Below, piece after piece: positions 41,320-52,800 of a stretch of DNA of 64,000 nucleotides (positions within the stretch are counted from its first letter, which is position 1; each line of letters starts with the position of its first letter). Below the pieces are notes generated by a model that saw only the letters and a list, made by a program, of their open reading frames with translations, searched no databases and was not told where the DNA came from. Source of the stretch: Amyelois transitella (lineage: Eukaryota; Arthropoda; Insecta; Lepidoptera; Pyralidae). Both the position numbers and the translations under genes were made by a program. The stretch spans positions 2,795,001-2,859,000 of the forward strand of contig NC_083533.1 of NCBI RefSeq assembly GCF_032362555.1, written 5' to 3'.

Positions 41320-42250
41320 TCATTTCTTTTTTATTTTCTGTTTAGGTATATTTTCACCCCAAAGTGTATTTCCACTTTGTTTTGACTTTAGCGTACAGAG
41401 CAATTGTCTTCTAGCTCCTTGGAGCTCTTTTAAAAGCAGGATAATTTAAAGTAGCGTGGATAAAGGTTAATCATTTAATGTTGAGTTACAAGTTTTCGAA
41501 AGACGTCTCAAGTGATCCTGTCTTTCAAAAGTTTAATTATCCAGAATGCATAAGTAACTTTCTCTCAATAAGAAAAGTATCAGTTGATAAACTAGATATT
41601 GTATAAAGCTCAGAAAAGTCAAAACATTACTGTATTAGCTTAATTCAGAAGAAAGCAGGAGTAATACCAAATATTTTATGTCAATAGATTTATTTTCTTA
41701 ACAGAAAACCAACAGAGATCTCACGACTCAAACATAAACATCAGAATTATTCCATTGTCAATTCAAAAAGGCCTGTTGTCAAAACATTATTAGTCATAAA
41801 TATTAGAATACATAGGTACTAAACAAATCTTTTTAAATGTAAAACATATATGTTGATAGGATTTGTAGAATAAATAACATATTAAACCATTACATTAGTT
41901 AAATTATTGGTTGGAGAGGGATCCCCGTCTTAGTTCAGTTGTGGCTTTGTCTTAATAGCTCAATCACCAAAATGGGACATTCTAATGTTCAGATAAAATT
42001 ATCCTCATCATCTATTTGTATAAGTTAGCCGTGTATACTACTAGCCCGTGACTTTGCTCACCATGAATTTTTACCAAAAATGAAATGTAGGTGTGCATTG
42101 CCTTTTAGTGGGATCAGGGGAGGTATTTTTTTTACACCATTTTTTAAGTTGGACCAAGCCTTATAAATATGAAAAAAACTGCATTCAAATCAGAGTAATA
42201 GTTTTCATGTTTTGAGATTACAAACATACAGACAGAAATCGTAAAAATCA
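41320..42250. other. Intergenic, no gene seen
   Basis: AT-rich unique DNA between LSm2 and the repeats at 42.2 kb. No conserved coding block on either strand. Confidence 0.55.
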
Positions 42251-42254
42251 AGTT

Positions 42255-42400
42255 TTTGGCTTCTGTTGGTTTTATCATGGACCCAGGATTGGTTAAATCA
42301 GGTTTACACAAAGTGACTCCCATCTGACCTCTGCAACCTTTGCAAGTAAACCTAACCCGTATTGGATTGATCATGGTTACACATCTAGTTTCAGGGGAGA
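42255..42400 (-). repeat. R3 repeat fragment
   Basis: GACCCAGGATTGGTTAAATC, GACTCCCATCTGACCTCTGC and GGTTACACATCTAGTTTCAG. Confidence 0.6.
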
Positions 42401-42539
42401 CGGAAAAAATCTTGGCTTGACGTCACAAAAGATTATTTATTTGTGTCTGAGGTCTTAGAACTAAAGATGGAGTAGATTGGAAGAAGTATGAAAACGGACC
42501 CCAGGCTCGAAGCTTAGTGACAGAGGGTGCAACTGGGAA

Positions 42540-42775
42540 CAAGACGGCCATTGTGGTGCAGCGGTGGTATGCTTGTCTGTGACACCAGGGTCCTGGATTC
42601 GAATCTTGGCCAGGGCATGACGAGAAAAGAACTTTTTCTGATTGGTCTGGGACTAAGATGTTTATTTATATAAGTTTTTATTATAAAATATAGTATCATT
42701 GAGTTAGTATCTCGTAACAGAAGTCTCGCACTTATTTCGGGGCTATCTCAATCTGTGTAATAAGTTCACAAAAAA
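42540..42775 (+). mobile_element. tRNA-derived SINE
   Basis: TGTGGTGCAGCGGTGGTATG and GGATTCGAATCTTGGCC head, normal body, ends CTCAATCTGTGTAATAAGTT. Confidence 0.82.
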
Positions 42776-42889
42776 AAATGTTGTGAGAGAGAGAGAAGCT
42801 ATTGTCCGGGTTTTCAAACAACAAGCGGAAACTTTGTCAAAGGTAGCTAATCCAGATTGGATCATGTTAAAAGCTACACTTAGATAAAT

Positions 42890-43858
42890 TTGCCTATTTC
42901 CGCCTTTTACAATATCTATGGGAAAGAGAGAACCACACGGCAGTTTTTTGATACTTTATTGACATGGAATGTGCCCTAAAGCGGAATAAACGGTTTAATG
43001 ATGTAATTTAACGCCATTATGAAGAATGCCGCGTTTATAAATTTTTATCCTAGATTGATTTTTACAGTCTCTAACCCGTTTCCTTGAAAAATGGTTCGCA
43101 CAAAAAGCGTGTTTACATTTAAATTAATTTTAACGACAGCAAATGTGTTGAATTAATCTTTGACCCATTGTATCAGTTTTGCCACAGAACAGTGTTAGTA
43201 CAGTAGTTCAACTCTCTTCTTTTTATTAGTAAAGCTATCATAGGTCTCAGCGTTCAGTGTTTGCGTTATTTGCGGGTAATCGATATTTGAATTGCATACT
43301 TTAAAAAATGCGAAATTCTGTGTTAAGTTTTGATGAAATTTTGTTTGACTTAAATATGGTAAATTATCCCAGGTGAAACATACTACTAATGGCTACTTAG
43401 TTAGTTTAGTTCTGGAAAATTCCCATGGGAACGATGCCTCGGGTACTCGGTAGCTAGTCACTATAGATATTACATAGTATAAAGTCCCCTTCTTGTTCTC
43501 TCTGTCTGTATGAGCCTATGCGGTAATCTCGGATAGTTGTGAACAGATTTTGTTCCTGTTAGAAATATAGGAAAGAGGGTTTACTGAGAAAGGTTTATAT
43601 CTGTAATGCTACTGCGTAATCGGTGCGGGTCACTAGTAAAGCGTGAAGAGTAAAATATAAGTTGTAAATTTGATATAGTTTTGAGACACTTATTATGTCA
43701 CCTTTAGCACAGTCACAGAAGAAACCAACAACGTTACGACCATAGTACGACATTACCTTCTGATTTTAAACTACATCCCTCCTATTTTCTCTGAATTAAT
43801 GATGTGTTCTACAATAACAACCAATTGGGATTTTTATCAACCAGTCTCAATCGGCGCC
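42890..43858. other. Upstream region of the secreted protein gene
   Basis: A short TATG-element scrap (CGCCTTTTACAATATCTATG, ACCACACGGCA) at 42900-42942, then unique DNA. No other gene seen. The promoter of the 43859 gene is presumably in the right half. Confidence 0.45.
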
Positions 43859-46381
43859 ATGGCGCGCTGTGTCGTTTTGTTGGGTCTTTTACTGTTTATT
43901 TTCCTCACTAGTGCTGAATGTAGGAGGGGAGGAGGAGGACACTCTTCGGGAAGTCATTCTCACTCCCACTCAAGCTCTGGACACTCCGGAAGCAGCCACT
44001 CATATGGGAGCCATAGTTATGGTAGTGGAAGTTACGGAAGTAGCAGCTATGGACACAGCAGTCATACGAGCTTCAGTTACCCGTCGTGGTTTACAGGATC
44101 CTCGAGTTCTGGAAGTAAACCATCCACCGGAACCAACTCAGGGTCATATAGCAGTCACACGGGTTTGAGTATCCCGACCTGGTTCACATCTTCGTCAAGT
44201 TCCTCTGGGAATAGACCATCAACCGGGACAAGTTCAGGTCATAGTTACCCAGGATCGTCAGGACTATCTGGGTCTAATAAGCCAAGTTCAGTGAGTTCTG
44301 GACACAGTTACCCAGCGGCCCCAGAACTATCTGGCTCTAACAAGCCCAGTGCTGTTAGTTCTGGGAACAGTTATCCATCGTCGCCAGGACTATCTGGGTC
44401 TAATCAACCAAATGCAGTGAATTCCGGTCATAGCTACCCAGGATCGTCAGGACTCTCCGGGTCCAACAAACCAAGTGCAGTGAGTTCAGATCACAGCCTC
44501 CCAGGATCTTCGGACTTATCAGGTCAAAATTACCCCGCAACTAATGGATTAGCCGGGTCTAACAAGCCAAGTTACTCAGCAAATTTCGGACTCAGTTATC
44601 CGACATCTCCTGGACATTTTGGTGGATCAAATTTGAAACCAAGTCAACAAAGTTTTGCGAATTCACCACTCTCCTTAACGCCATTAGGGTCCGCATCAAA
44701 GCCATCAGCTCCGGCTGCCCCAAGTCTCTCAGGAAGTAATCACGGTTACCCACCATCGAAACCTGTAACACAAGTAAAGCCGTTACCAACATATTCTTCA
44801 AACCCTCCATCTAACCCAAGTTATCCATCTTCTCAATCAGGTTTATCAGGAAATAGTAAACCTAGTATTTATCAGCCTTCTGTCACATCAGCATCTGTTT
44901 CAAAACCAACTTCTAATCTATATCCGCCTTCTGCAGGAATATCAGGATCTAACTCGAAGCCTGCCTTTAACTATCCAATAAATACAGGAGCATCATCTGG
45001 TCATAGCTATCCTAACTCCCCTGGCTTATCTGGAGCTGGACATAAACCAACAATGAACAACAACCGTTACGTGCCACCATCAACAGTTGGCTCTTCTGCC
45101 CCGAAATATCAACCTCCACCATATGCTTCAAACAATTACAACACACACTATGGAACATCCGGTTCAACTCACCATCATCATCATTATTATAATAATTATT
45201 CACCTAACAATAAATACAATGACCAATATTACGTTCCAAATTACTATTCTTCTCCGCAGTACGTATACATTCAAGATTATAGAAACTCACATAGCAGATT
45301 CAACGATATTTTAACTGGCCTGGCTTTGTACAATTTAGGCAGAAGCCATAGTCATCATCACACTAATTACTATTACGATGATTACTACAGAAGAAGGTAT
45401 GAAACTGCTCCTGGTTACTCTAATTCCAAACCCGAAGAAGCAGCTCAATGTTCTCTGAAAGTTAAAGAGAATAATCAAGAACAGTATCTGAAGATTCCTT
45501 GCGAAATAGTTTCTACATTCACAGATGGTGCTCAGAAAAAGCCCGTTACATCTGTTAACCAGACGTGCATTACAAAAATTGCTGTTACAAATACTACTAA
45601 TGTAACTCAAATTGTAACGAATGCAAATATTACCAACAAAAATATATTAGACGCACCAATTAATATCACAACAGGAAACATTAATTTAGCTAATAAAACT
45701 CAAAATGTTATTCCGATTAATGTTTTAGTGAAAAGTGACAATAATACAAACAACTCAACAATGAATAGCCTTATCGCAGTGAATTCTACAGATAATGTAC
45801 CAGTTAACGAGACAAATCAGAATACAATTTTTAATGCTCTTTCAATAAATTCTACTGGAAAAATAAACGGACCAAGTGAGAATGCTACTGTAAATTTGAC
45901 GGCAATAAATTCTACTGAACATATAAATACGACTTATCAGAATGCTCCTGTAAATTTGTTGGCAGTTAATTCTACCGGACATGTACCAATTACTGAAACA
46001 CAACTTAATTCTACGGGAAATTCTATTTTACCTATGACATTACCAAGAAATAGTGTACCAAGTAATTCAACAGCTAACATTTCACAAAATACTCTAAACA
46101 ATATAAGTATAACAACATGCACATATGAATACAAACCTGAAACTGTTGATCCTTTGAATTTGAAAGGACCTAAATTGAATCCAAATGGTGCAGAATGTAC
46201 CGTAGAAATCCGAACTAAAGATGCAGTGCTACATCAAAATGTAGATTGTGATGTGCTGCTGAGTTATTCAAAGCTTCCTGAGCCGAAAAAGAAAGAAAGT
46301 TTAATAATGCCGTCGAGGGAGAAACTAAAATCTTGGGTAGAAAAACCTCCATGGTGGATGTCAATATTCATTGCAGCTTAA
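43859..46381 (+). CDS. Secreted Ser/Gly/Pro- and Asn-rich protein, unknown function
   Basis: I do not recognise this gene. I start it at the second in-frame ATG (context GCCATGG), which gives 840 residues and an immediate signal peptide (MARCVVLLGLLLFIFLTSAE); an ATG 60 nt upstream would add 20 residues before it. Order of regions: Gly/Ser/His-rich stretch; about four 21-residue repeats of the form SSGHSYPGSSGLSGSNKPSA (44225-44480) decaying into Pro/Ser-rich sequence; a His/Tyr/Asn-rich block; a conserved-looking segment (YIQDYRNSHSRFNDILTGLA); a first C-x16-C module (45449); a long Asn/Thr/Ser-rich part with many N-x-S/T sites; a second C-x16-C module (46196); and an aromatic C-terminus (EKPPWWMSIF). 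Single open frame, no introns visible. Cuticle, mucin-like or silk-associated roles are possible, none shown. Confidence 0.8.
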   Translation: MARCVVLLGLLLFIFLTSAECRRGGGGHSSGSHSHSHSSSGHSGSSHSYGSHSYGSGSYGSSSYGHSSHTSFSYPSWFTGSSSSGSKPSTGTNSGSYSSHTGLSIPTWFTSSSSSSGNRPSTGTSSGHSYPGSSGLSGSNKPSSVSSGHSYPAAPELSGSNKPSAVSSGNSYPSSPGLSGSNQPNAVNSGHSYPGSSGLSGSNKPSAVSSDHSLPGSSDLSGQNYPATNGLAGSNKPSYSANFGLSYPTSPGHFGGSNLKPSQQSFANSPLSLTPLGSASKPSAPAAPSLSGSNHGYPPSKPVTQVKPLPTYSSNPPSNPSYPSSQSGLSGNSKPSIYQPSVTSASVSKPTSNLYPPSAGISGSNSKPAFNYPINTGASSGHSYPNSPGLSGAGHKPTMNNNRYVPPSTVGSSAPKYQPPPYASNNYNTHYGTSGSTHHHHHYYNNYSPNNKYNDQYYVPNYYSSPQYVYIQDYRNSHSRFNDILTGLALYNLGRSHSHHHTNYYYDDYYRRRYETAPGYSNSKPEEAAQCSLKVKENNQEQYLKIPCEIVSTFTDGAQKKPVTSVNQTCITKIAVTNTTNVTQIVTNANITNKNILDAPINITTGNINLANKTQNVIPINVLVKSDNNTNNSTMNSLIAVNSTDNVPVNETNQNTIFNALSINSTGKINGPSENATVNLTAINSTEHINTTYQNAPVNLLAVNSTGHVPITETQLNSTGNSILPMTLPRNSVPSNSTANISQNTLNNISITTCTYEYKPETVDPLNLKGPKLNPNGAECTVEIRTKDAVLHQNVDCDVLLSYSKLPEPKKKESLIMPSREKLKSWVEKPPWWMSIFIAA

Positions 46382-46619
46382 TTGTCGTCAATTAAAATCG
46401 ATTCAGCTGTGTTGTGGTTGTAAATATAAATTGTTTTAGGCGTGTGTTTGTAGTTTTGTGGCTAGCTCAATCAGTGTTATGAGTCCGTGACATACTTTTT
46501 ATTTTAGTAACTGGACAAACTCAATACTACATATCTACTGTAAATTGTGTAATGTGAGAGCTAAGGTACTTTCGATATTAAGTGGGGGTTGAAATTAAGC
46601 ATTTTTTAAAATGCTTTTA

Positions 46620-47690
46620 ATTCTGTGGATAGAGGCGCTTTGCTGACAGAAGTAAAGAACAAAATTCCCTCCATATACAAATATCTTTGGCAATATTATA
46701 GTGAAAATTCTAAATTAATATTTAAGGACAACCTTTTACTCTCCTGCGTGGGATATCAGCAAGGCGACCCACTTGGGCCAGCCATATTCAGCCTTGCAAT
46801 TCACCCCATAGTTGAGTAGTTAAATTCTAAATTAAACATCTGGTATTTAGATGATGGGATCTTAGGGGGTGATTATGAGACTGTTTTGAATGATTTCCAA
46901 ATTTTAACCACCAACCTTAGTAAATTGGCCTGGATCTTAATTTTTAAAAGTGTGAACTATATATTTCGGATAGCTGTAATTACAAGGAAAAAAATATTAA
47001 CGATTTTAATACTTTTCCTCCTGAGATCAAAATTTTAGACAAGGATTCACTATACCTTCTTGGGTCCCCTATTTTTGATGAATCTTTTTCACATTTTATA
47101 GATAATAAAATTCAAAATTTTCAATTTGCTTCTAGTCGCCTTTTGGATATACAGTCATAGTTTGCTTTCACTATTATTCGACATTGTCTTTTCGTTCCAA
47201 ATTAACAATATAATCCTCCGTGCTCTTGCCACCATTCATGTTCCAGCCGTTCTAGAACCAAACGGTCTGGCTCGGGATGATGGCAAGAGGCCGGATGGTA
47301 TGACTTTGGTACCCTGGAGATTGGGGCGGCCTTTGGTGTGGGATACTACTTGTGTCGACACACTTGCGCCGTCTCATCTTCAGGGTACTAAATCTAAGGC
47401 CGGTTCTGCTGCAAATGAGGCAGAAAACCTCAAAAGGCGCAAATATGTAGGTATCGGTAATACCTATACTTTTGAACCCTTTGGGGTGGATACTCTGGGA
47501 CCGTGGGGCCCATCTGCCCATCAGCTTTTCCGACAATTGTCGAAAAAGCTGATTGAGGTATCTCGTGACCGGAGGGCTGGAAATTATCTGGCTCAGAGAA
47601 TCAGCATTGCCATTCAAATTGGCAATGCTGCCAGCCTTCTAGGCACACTCCCGCATGTTGATGCTATGCAGGGACTGTACAATTTATAAA
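46620..47690 (+). mobile_element. Retroelement remnant with RT palm and a nuclease-like C-terminal block (fossil)
   Basis: Fragments encode GYQQGDPLGPAIFSLAIHP and WYLDDGILGGDYE (reverse transcriptase palm with YLDD). A 187-codon frame from 47126 then carries RPDGMTLVPW, GRPLVWDTTCVDTLAPSHL and QRISIAIQIGNAASLLGT. This combination is seen in many arthropod and cnidarian genomes. PDG...VWD resembles a PD-(D/E)XK nuclease core, an inference. Class uncertain. The copy is broken in a few places and looks moderately old. Confidence 0.65.
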
Positions 47691-47933
47691 TTATTTTTAG
47701 TTTTTAGTCATCTGTTTTCTTTATTTTTATTAGTAGTTTTAGTTTTAAATTAATTAGTTCGTAAGTATCTTTTTTTTTCTTTTTATAAGTAGTTTTAGCT
47801 TTAGTCTTAATTTGATTTAATTATAATATTTATATAATTGTCAGCATTTTTTATATTAGTAATCCACACTAATATAAAAAAATGCCTACGAGGCAATAAA
47901 TATTAACTTAGGCCTTACGTTCTTTATTCTAAA

Positions 47934-48080
47934 CTAGCTGTGCCTGCGACTTCGTCCGCGTGGAATAGTTATTTTGGGCATCATTGAAGCCCTCAAGGGT
48001 GAATAATTTTCGCCGTGTTTTTTTTCATATTTTTCATTATTTCTTCGCTCCTAATAGTTGCAGCTAGACGTTATCCAAAC
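47934..48080 (-). mobile_element. Helitron-like repeat HLE-A, partial
   Basis: CTAGCTGTGCCTGCGACTTC through TTCTTCGCTCCTAATAGTTG, then interrupted. Confidence 0.7.
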
Positions 48081-48264
48081 ATATAATAAAACTGTAATTG
48101 AACTTTGTCTGTGTTCAAACTGAACTTTGAAGATATTTAAGAAAAAAAATATATAAGGGGCCAAAACAATTTTTTTTAGAATTTTTGTCTGTCTGTCTGT
48201 CTGTCCGTCTGTGTGTCTATATGTTTGTACGCGCATCACGCAAAATCTACCGAACGGATCTGAA

Positions 48265-48660
48265 CGAAATTCGGCACGGATTCGGCGGGCGTGGAGCGGC
48301 GAGATGCCGCGCAGGTGGCTGTGTGATGACGCGTCCGCCCTCTCGAATATCTAAGTTCTCCCACTTCAGGTCCCTGAGGATCGTCGAGTTCCTCACGTAG
48401 CGCGGGGCTCCGACGACTGCTCTGAGACTTTGGTTCTCTTAGGCTCTGAGTCTTCTCCTGTTGGTCTCAGAGCAGAATGCGTACCACGCCGGGGCCGCGT
48501 AGGTACGTGAGGCGGGATCTGACGTACGTTTGGTAGATCCCGAGCTTCGTCTTCAGGAGGAGGCTGGAGGAGAGAACTGCGTGAAGTCTCCCCCTGGCTG
48601 CCTTGGTCATGAAGCTTGCGCTCGCCTCCCACCCCTTTTCTACCCTGCCGCCGCTAGCCG
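48265..48660 (-). mobile_element. Jockey-like LINE fragment, C-terminal RT region
   Basis: The reverse complement encodes, in shifting frames, KTKLGIYQTYVRSRLTY, APAWYAFCSETNRRRLRA and RAVVGAPRYVRNSTILRDLK, the usual C-terminal part of Jockey-type LINE reverse transcriptase. At least one frame change and one in-frame TAA are present, so it is a dead fragment. Its GC content is clearly higher than the surroundings. Confidence 0.75.
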
Positions 48661-49230
48661 CGTCGAGCGCAGCAACCGTTACGCAAAAATAATCCTTATA
48701 GCATGATTAAGTATTTACGCGCGATGGCTTGCTAGCGTATTTCATTTCATGTATAAGTTTGGTGTTTCTATACCGATTTCGATGATTCTTTTTTTATTGA
48801 ATAGGTACTTATATTAACTTTTAAGAATTACGAATGAGTGTGAGTGGTATTGGTATTATAAACATCAGAGTATAGAAATATAATCAGAAATCTCCGAACT
48901 GCTAAGCTATTAGGAATTACACGTGTTATTGTGAGTCAACCATAAAAGATAGACTTATGCTGTCTTGGGATATTTCTTTAATAATTTTATGTAGAATATT
49001 TCCGTTATACACGGTTTTGCTGTATCTTTAACCATTAAGGCTGCACACGCGACGGAAGCTTAAAAAATCAAGTAACTTCTCCCGTTTTCCCAACATTTCC
49101 TTTCACTGCTTTGCTCCTAGTGATTGTAGCGTAATGAAAAGTATACTATAACCTGCTCAGGAGTATGAAGAATAACTGTACCAAGTTTCGTTAAAATCCG
49201 TCAAGTAGTTTTTGTTTCTATAAAGAACAT

Positions 49231-49279
<49 letters not shown>

Positions 49280-49590
49280 AATTTTACTGATTGCATTTTT
49301 GGCATCAGTATCGATCACTAATCACCCCCTGATAGTTATTTTGAAAATATATTCCATGTACAGAATTGACCTCTCTACAGATTTATTATAAGTATAGATG
49401 GAAGTGATGATCATTGTTTTTTCTTTTTAATAAATGTTAATGTTCGCATATATAGTTTTAATTTTTTTATCCAGTCGCGTTTATTTATTTATAAATTAGG
49501 TATCTTCCTCCTAGCTTCGCAGACGGTGACTGTGTGCGCTGGGATCCCTTTGCCTTATTAAGCAACAAGGACGGAATTTTATCTGGTGTA
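48661..49590. repeat. Non-coding repeats with (ACAG)n
   Basis: Mostly unique AT-rich DNA. A lepidopteran repeat with TGTACCAAGTTTCGTTAAAA and a 12-unit (ACAG)n run at 49230-49277 lies near the middle. No gene. Confidence 0.6.
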
Positions 49591-49883
49591 CAGTCCGTTC
49601 ATCATAAGTTGTCCCCTGACTTCTGAATTGGCAGCATTGTCTACGGTGTTGCCGACAGTATATGTACCATTTACCCCCTACATTTGTCTAAACATGTATT
49701 TACCCACTACAAATTAATATCGTTTTACTTGCATAATTTTAAATAAGACTTACCATCACGTCTATTTATCCGCAAAGAGGTAGGTAGAGGTGAGGAATCT
49801 CACTCACTCTTTAAATAACACACATTTATAAAACTAAGGAGGTCGTAAATGAAGACAGTTCTTAATTTAAATTATTTATTATT

Positions 49884-52800
49884 TTAATTTATTCTGACAG
49901 AGTAATTATGGTCTAAAGGGACGATTCCAGACAAATCACTATCACTTGTACTAACATCATCATCTGACGCATCCGAATCTGTGCTGCTATCGTTTCCTAC
50001 TTCAATTAAGAAACTATCAGTAACATTGTCCATACAACCATCACGTTCATAAAATTTATCTTCTATATTTTTGACGTGTTGACACTGTTTTTGCCAATCA
50101 TGGGGGGTTATAGATAAAAAAGCTTCTTCAGTTAGTTTCACAATATTCCCAGCTTCTTGTCCGACATTATTAGAAGCTACTCGTCTCTTTAAAAGGCTCC
50201 ACATAAGCTCTATAGCATTTAAGTCACAGTGGTAAGGGGGCAACCTTACCACTTGATGGCCGTGACTTATAAATAATTGGTCAGCCTCATAAATTGGTGC
50301 TTCTTTGTGCTCTTTTATAATTTGATAGAGTTCTGCTTTCAACATTGTTGGTAAATATGACAATCCCTTATTTGTAATCCAATTTTGCATTTGCAGTTTT
50401 GACGAACTCATAGTAGGTGCTCTATTCACTTGTACGGTGTGATAGGGAGCATTATCCATGACGACTAAGGAGTTTGGAGGCAAATTGGGTACAAGTTTCT
50501 CTGAAAGCCACTTCATGAAATTAGTCCTGTTCATATCGTCATGGTAATCCCCGGATTTACTCTGTGATTTAAAAATCAATTGAGCATTAGGAATAAATCC
50601 TATTTCTCCACCTGCATTAACAATAATCCATCGCGTTCCAGCAGAATCATTTGTTAGTACTCCGTCCTCGCCATCTTTTTGCCAACATTTTTTCACTGCA
50701 TATGATGCATGAATGTATGTTTCGTCTAAGAAAACTATTGGCCGTCCGTCTATACGATTTTTCCTCATGGTATCGATATATTTTCGTCTCCATGCAACTA
50801 TGTCGTGTCTTTCCATTAAAATTTTCCGTTTCGAACCACATTTTTTGTACTGAAATCCAAGCTGTTTTAAAATTTTCCACAAAGTCGTTCGGCCCCCAAC
50901 AAAATTGATGTCATTCTTTAATTCTACAAGTAATTTATTTAAGGTAGGAACAACTTTTCTTACAGTATACATTTCATGAACTTTATTTCTTATAGCGCAT
51001 AAATCGAAATCATCAAGTTCCACTGTTTTACGTTTCAGACGATGTTTTCCAGGAGACTTCAGTTTTTGTGAGGTAGAGGCAGCAATTTCACCTTCTTTAG
51101 TAATTCTACTTACGGTTTTCTCCGACATTCCTGAAATAGACACATAACATTTGTATTCTTTTATAAAATTTAGTTTTTATTTAAACAGAAATAAGGAGAA
51201 TATCATAACGAGATAAATTAAATTCGTTGAGATACACTACCGCTCAAAAGTATTTGGCCACCTGCACTTTTGTTAAATCCACAAACAAAAGATCTTTAAA
51301 AACATTTTTATTATATTTTATTGTTTGTATCTCACCGTAAAATACTTATCTACATTAGAAAAGGTAAACAGCTTATTGTTATTAGCCGACTCCTGGTCAT
51401 AAAACCAAAATAGTGTTATTGTCGGAATTTCTTTCAATTTTCTTTGAAGTGGCAGTTTTGTTTGACTTAAGTTATTGAGGAATAAACAAATTTAAAATGT
51501 ATAATAACTACTAGTAATATAATAACCTCAGTTATCTGATGTCATTTTACCAGTAAACATACTCTCCGTATCTCAACACTCAAAGTCTAATAACTTTATT
51601 TGTTATTAACTTCGAAATTTTGTTTTTTTGAAGAAAATGGGTAAAACTAAGGAACATTCTCAAGAGACAAGAGGCATAATAATCGGCCTTCATAAATCCG
51701 GTAAAAGCAATCGCGAGATTTCAAGACTGCAGAAGATACCAAGACAAACTGTGGACTACATTGTTAAGAAATTTGCGTCTGAAGGAACAGTTTGCAACAA
51801 TCGTCGTCCAGGTAGACCGAGAGCTACAACTTCGAGTGAAGATTTGAATATTGTTATTAAAAGCAAACGGAATAGACGATTAACTGCACCAGAAATAGCA
51901 GCACATTTTAACATGGGGCGTGATAAACCAGTAAGTGTATCCACAGTCAAAAGAAGACTTCTTGACGCGGGACTTAAAGGATGCATAGCGGTCTCAAAAC
52001 CACTTCTTAAAACCATTAATAAAAAGAAGAGACTTAATTGGGCTAGAGAACACAAGAATTGGATAACAGAAGATTGGAAAAAGGTTCTCTGGACGGACGA
52101 ATCAAAATTTGAAATTTTTGGATCCAAACGAAGAGTTTTCGTACGGCGGCAATCGAACGAAAGGGTAATCGACGCTTGTACTGTGGCTTCAGTTAAACAC
52201 GGTGGAGGGTCTGTGATGGTTTGGGGCTGTTTTGGTGGCTCCGCTGTTGGAGATCTTGTAAGGATAGAAGGAATCTTAAAAAAAGAAGGTTATAAAACCA
52301 TCTTAGAAAATAGTGCAGTGCCTTCAGGAACCCGTTTAATTGGTCCAGGATTTGTATTTCAACATGACAATGATCCTAAGCACACGTCGAAACTATGCAA
52401 GGATTTTTTAAAAGGAAAAGAACAACAAAATGTACTGAAACTCATGATGTGGCCTCCGCAGTCCCCAGACCTAAACCCCATTGAACTATTGTGGGATCAG
52501 TTGGATAGACAAATACGAAACCGTTGTCCTACATCTCAGGAAGACTTGTGGAGAAAGTTGCAAGACGAATGGCAGAAGATATCCAAGACAACATTGGACA
52601 AATTAGTGGCTAGAATGCCGAAGCTTTGTGAGGCCGTCATTAAAAACAAAGGTGGACATATAGACGAGTCTAAAATTTAAAAACTGTATTATGTATAATG
52701 TCTTAAATATTGTTAATAAATGGTTAAAATTATTATAAAGTAGTTTCAATCATTCAAACTTTTACACAATGTATTTTACTGGGTGGCCAAATAATTTTGA

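Noticed and set aside
43799-43858. First ATG as start of the secreted protein
   Set aside because: It would put 20 polar residues before an otherwise perfect signal peptide; the second ATG has better context.
48393-48632. 79-codon minus-strand protein
   Set aside because: Wrong-frame reading of a Jockey-like LINE fragment; the conserved RT residues appear in the neighbouring frame.
51628-51636. Start of the Tc1-like transposase at 51628
   Set aside because: That codon is TTG; the first ATG, at 51637, gives the normal family N-terminus.
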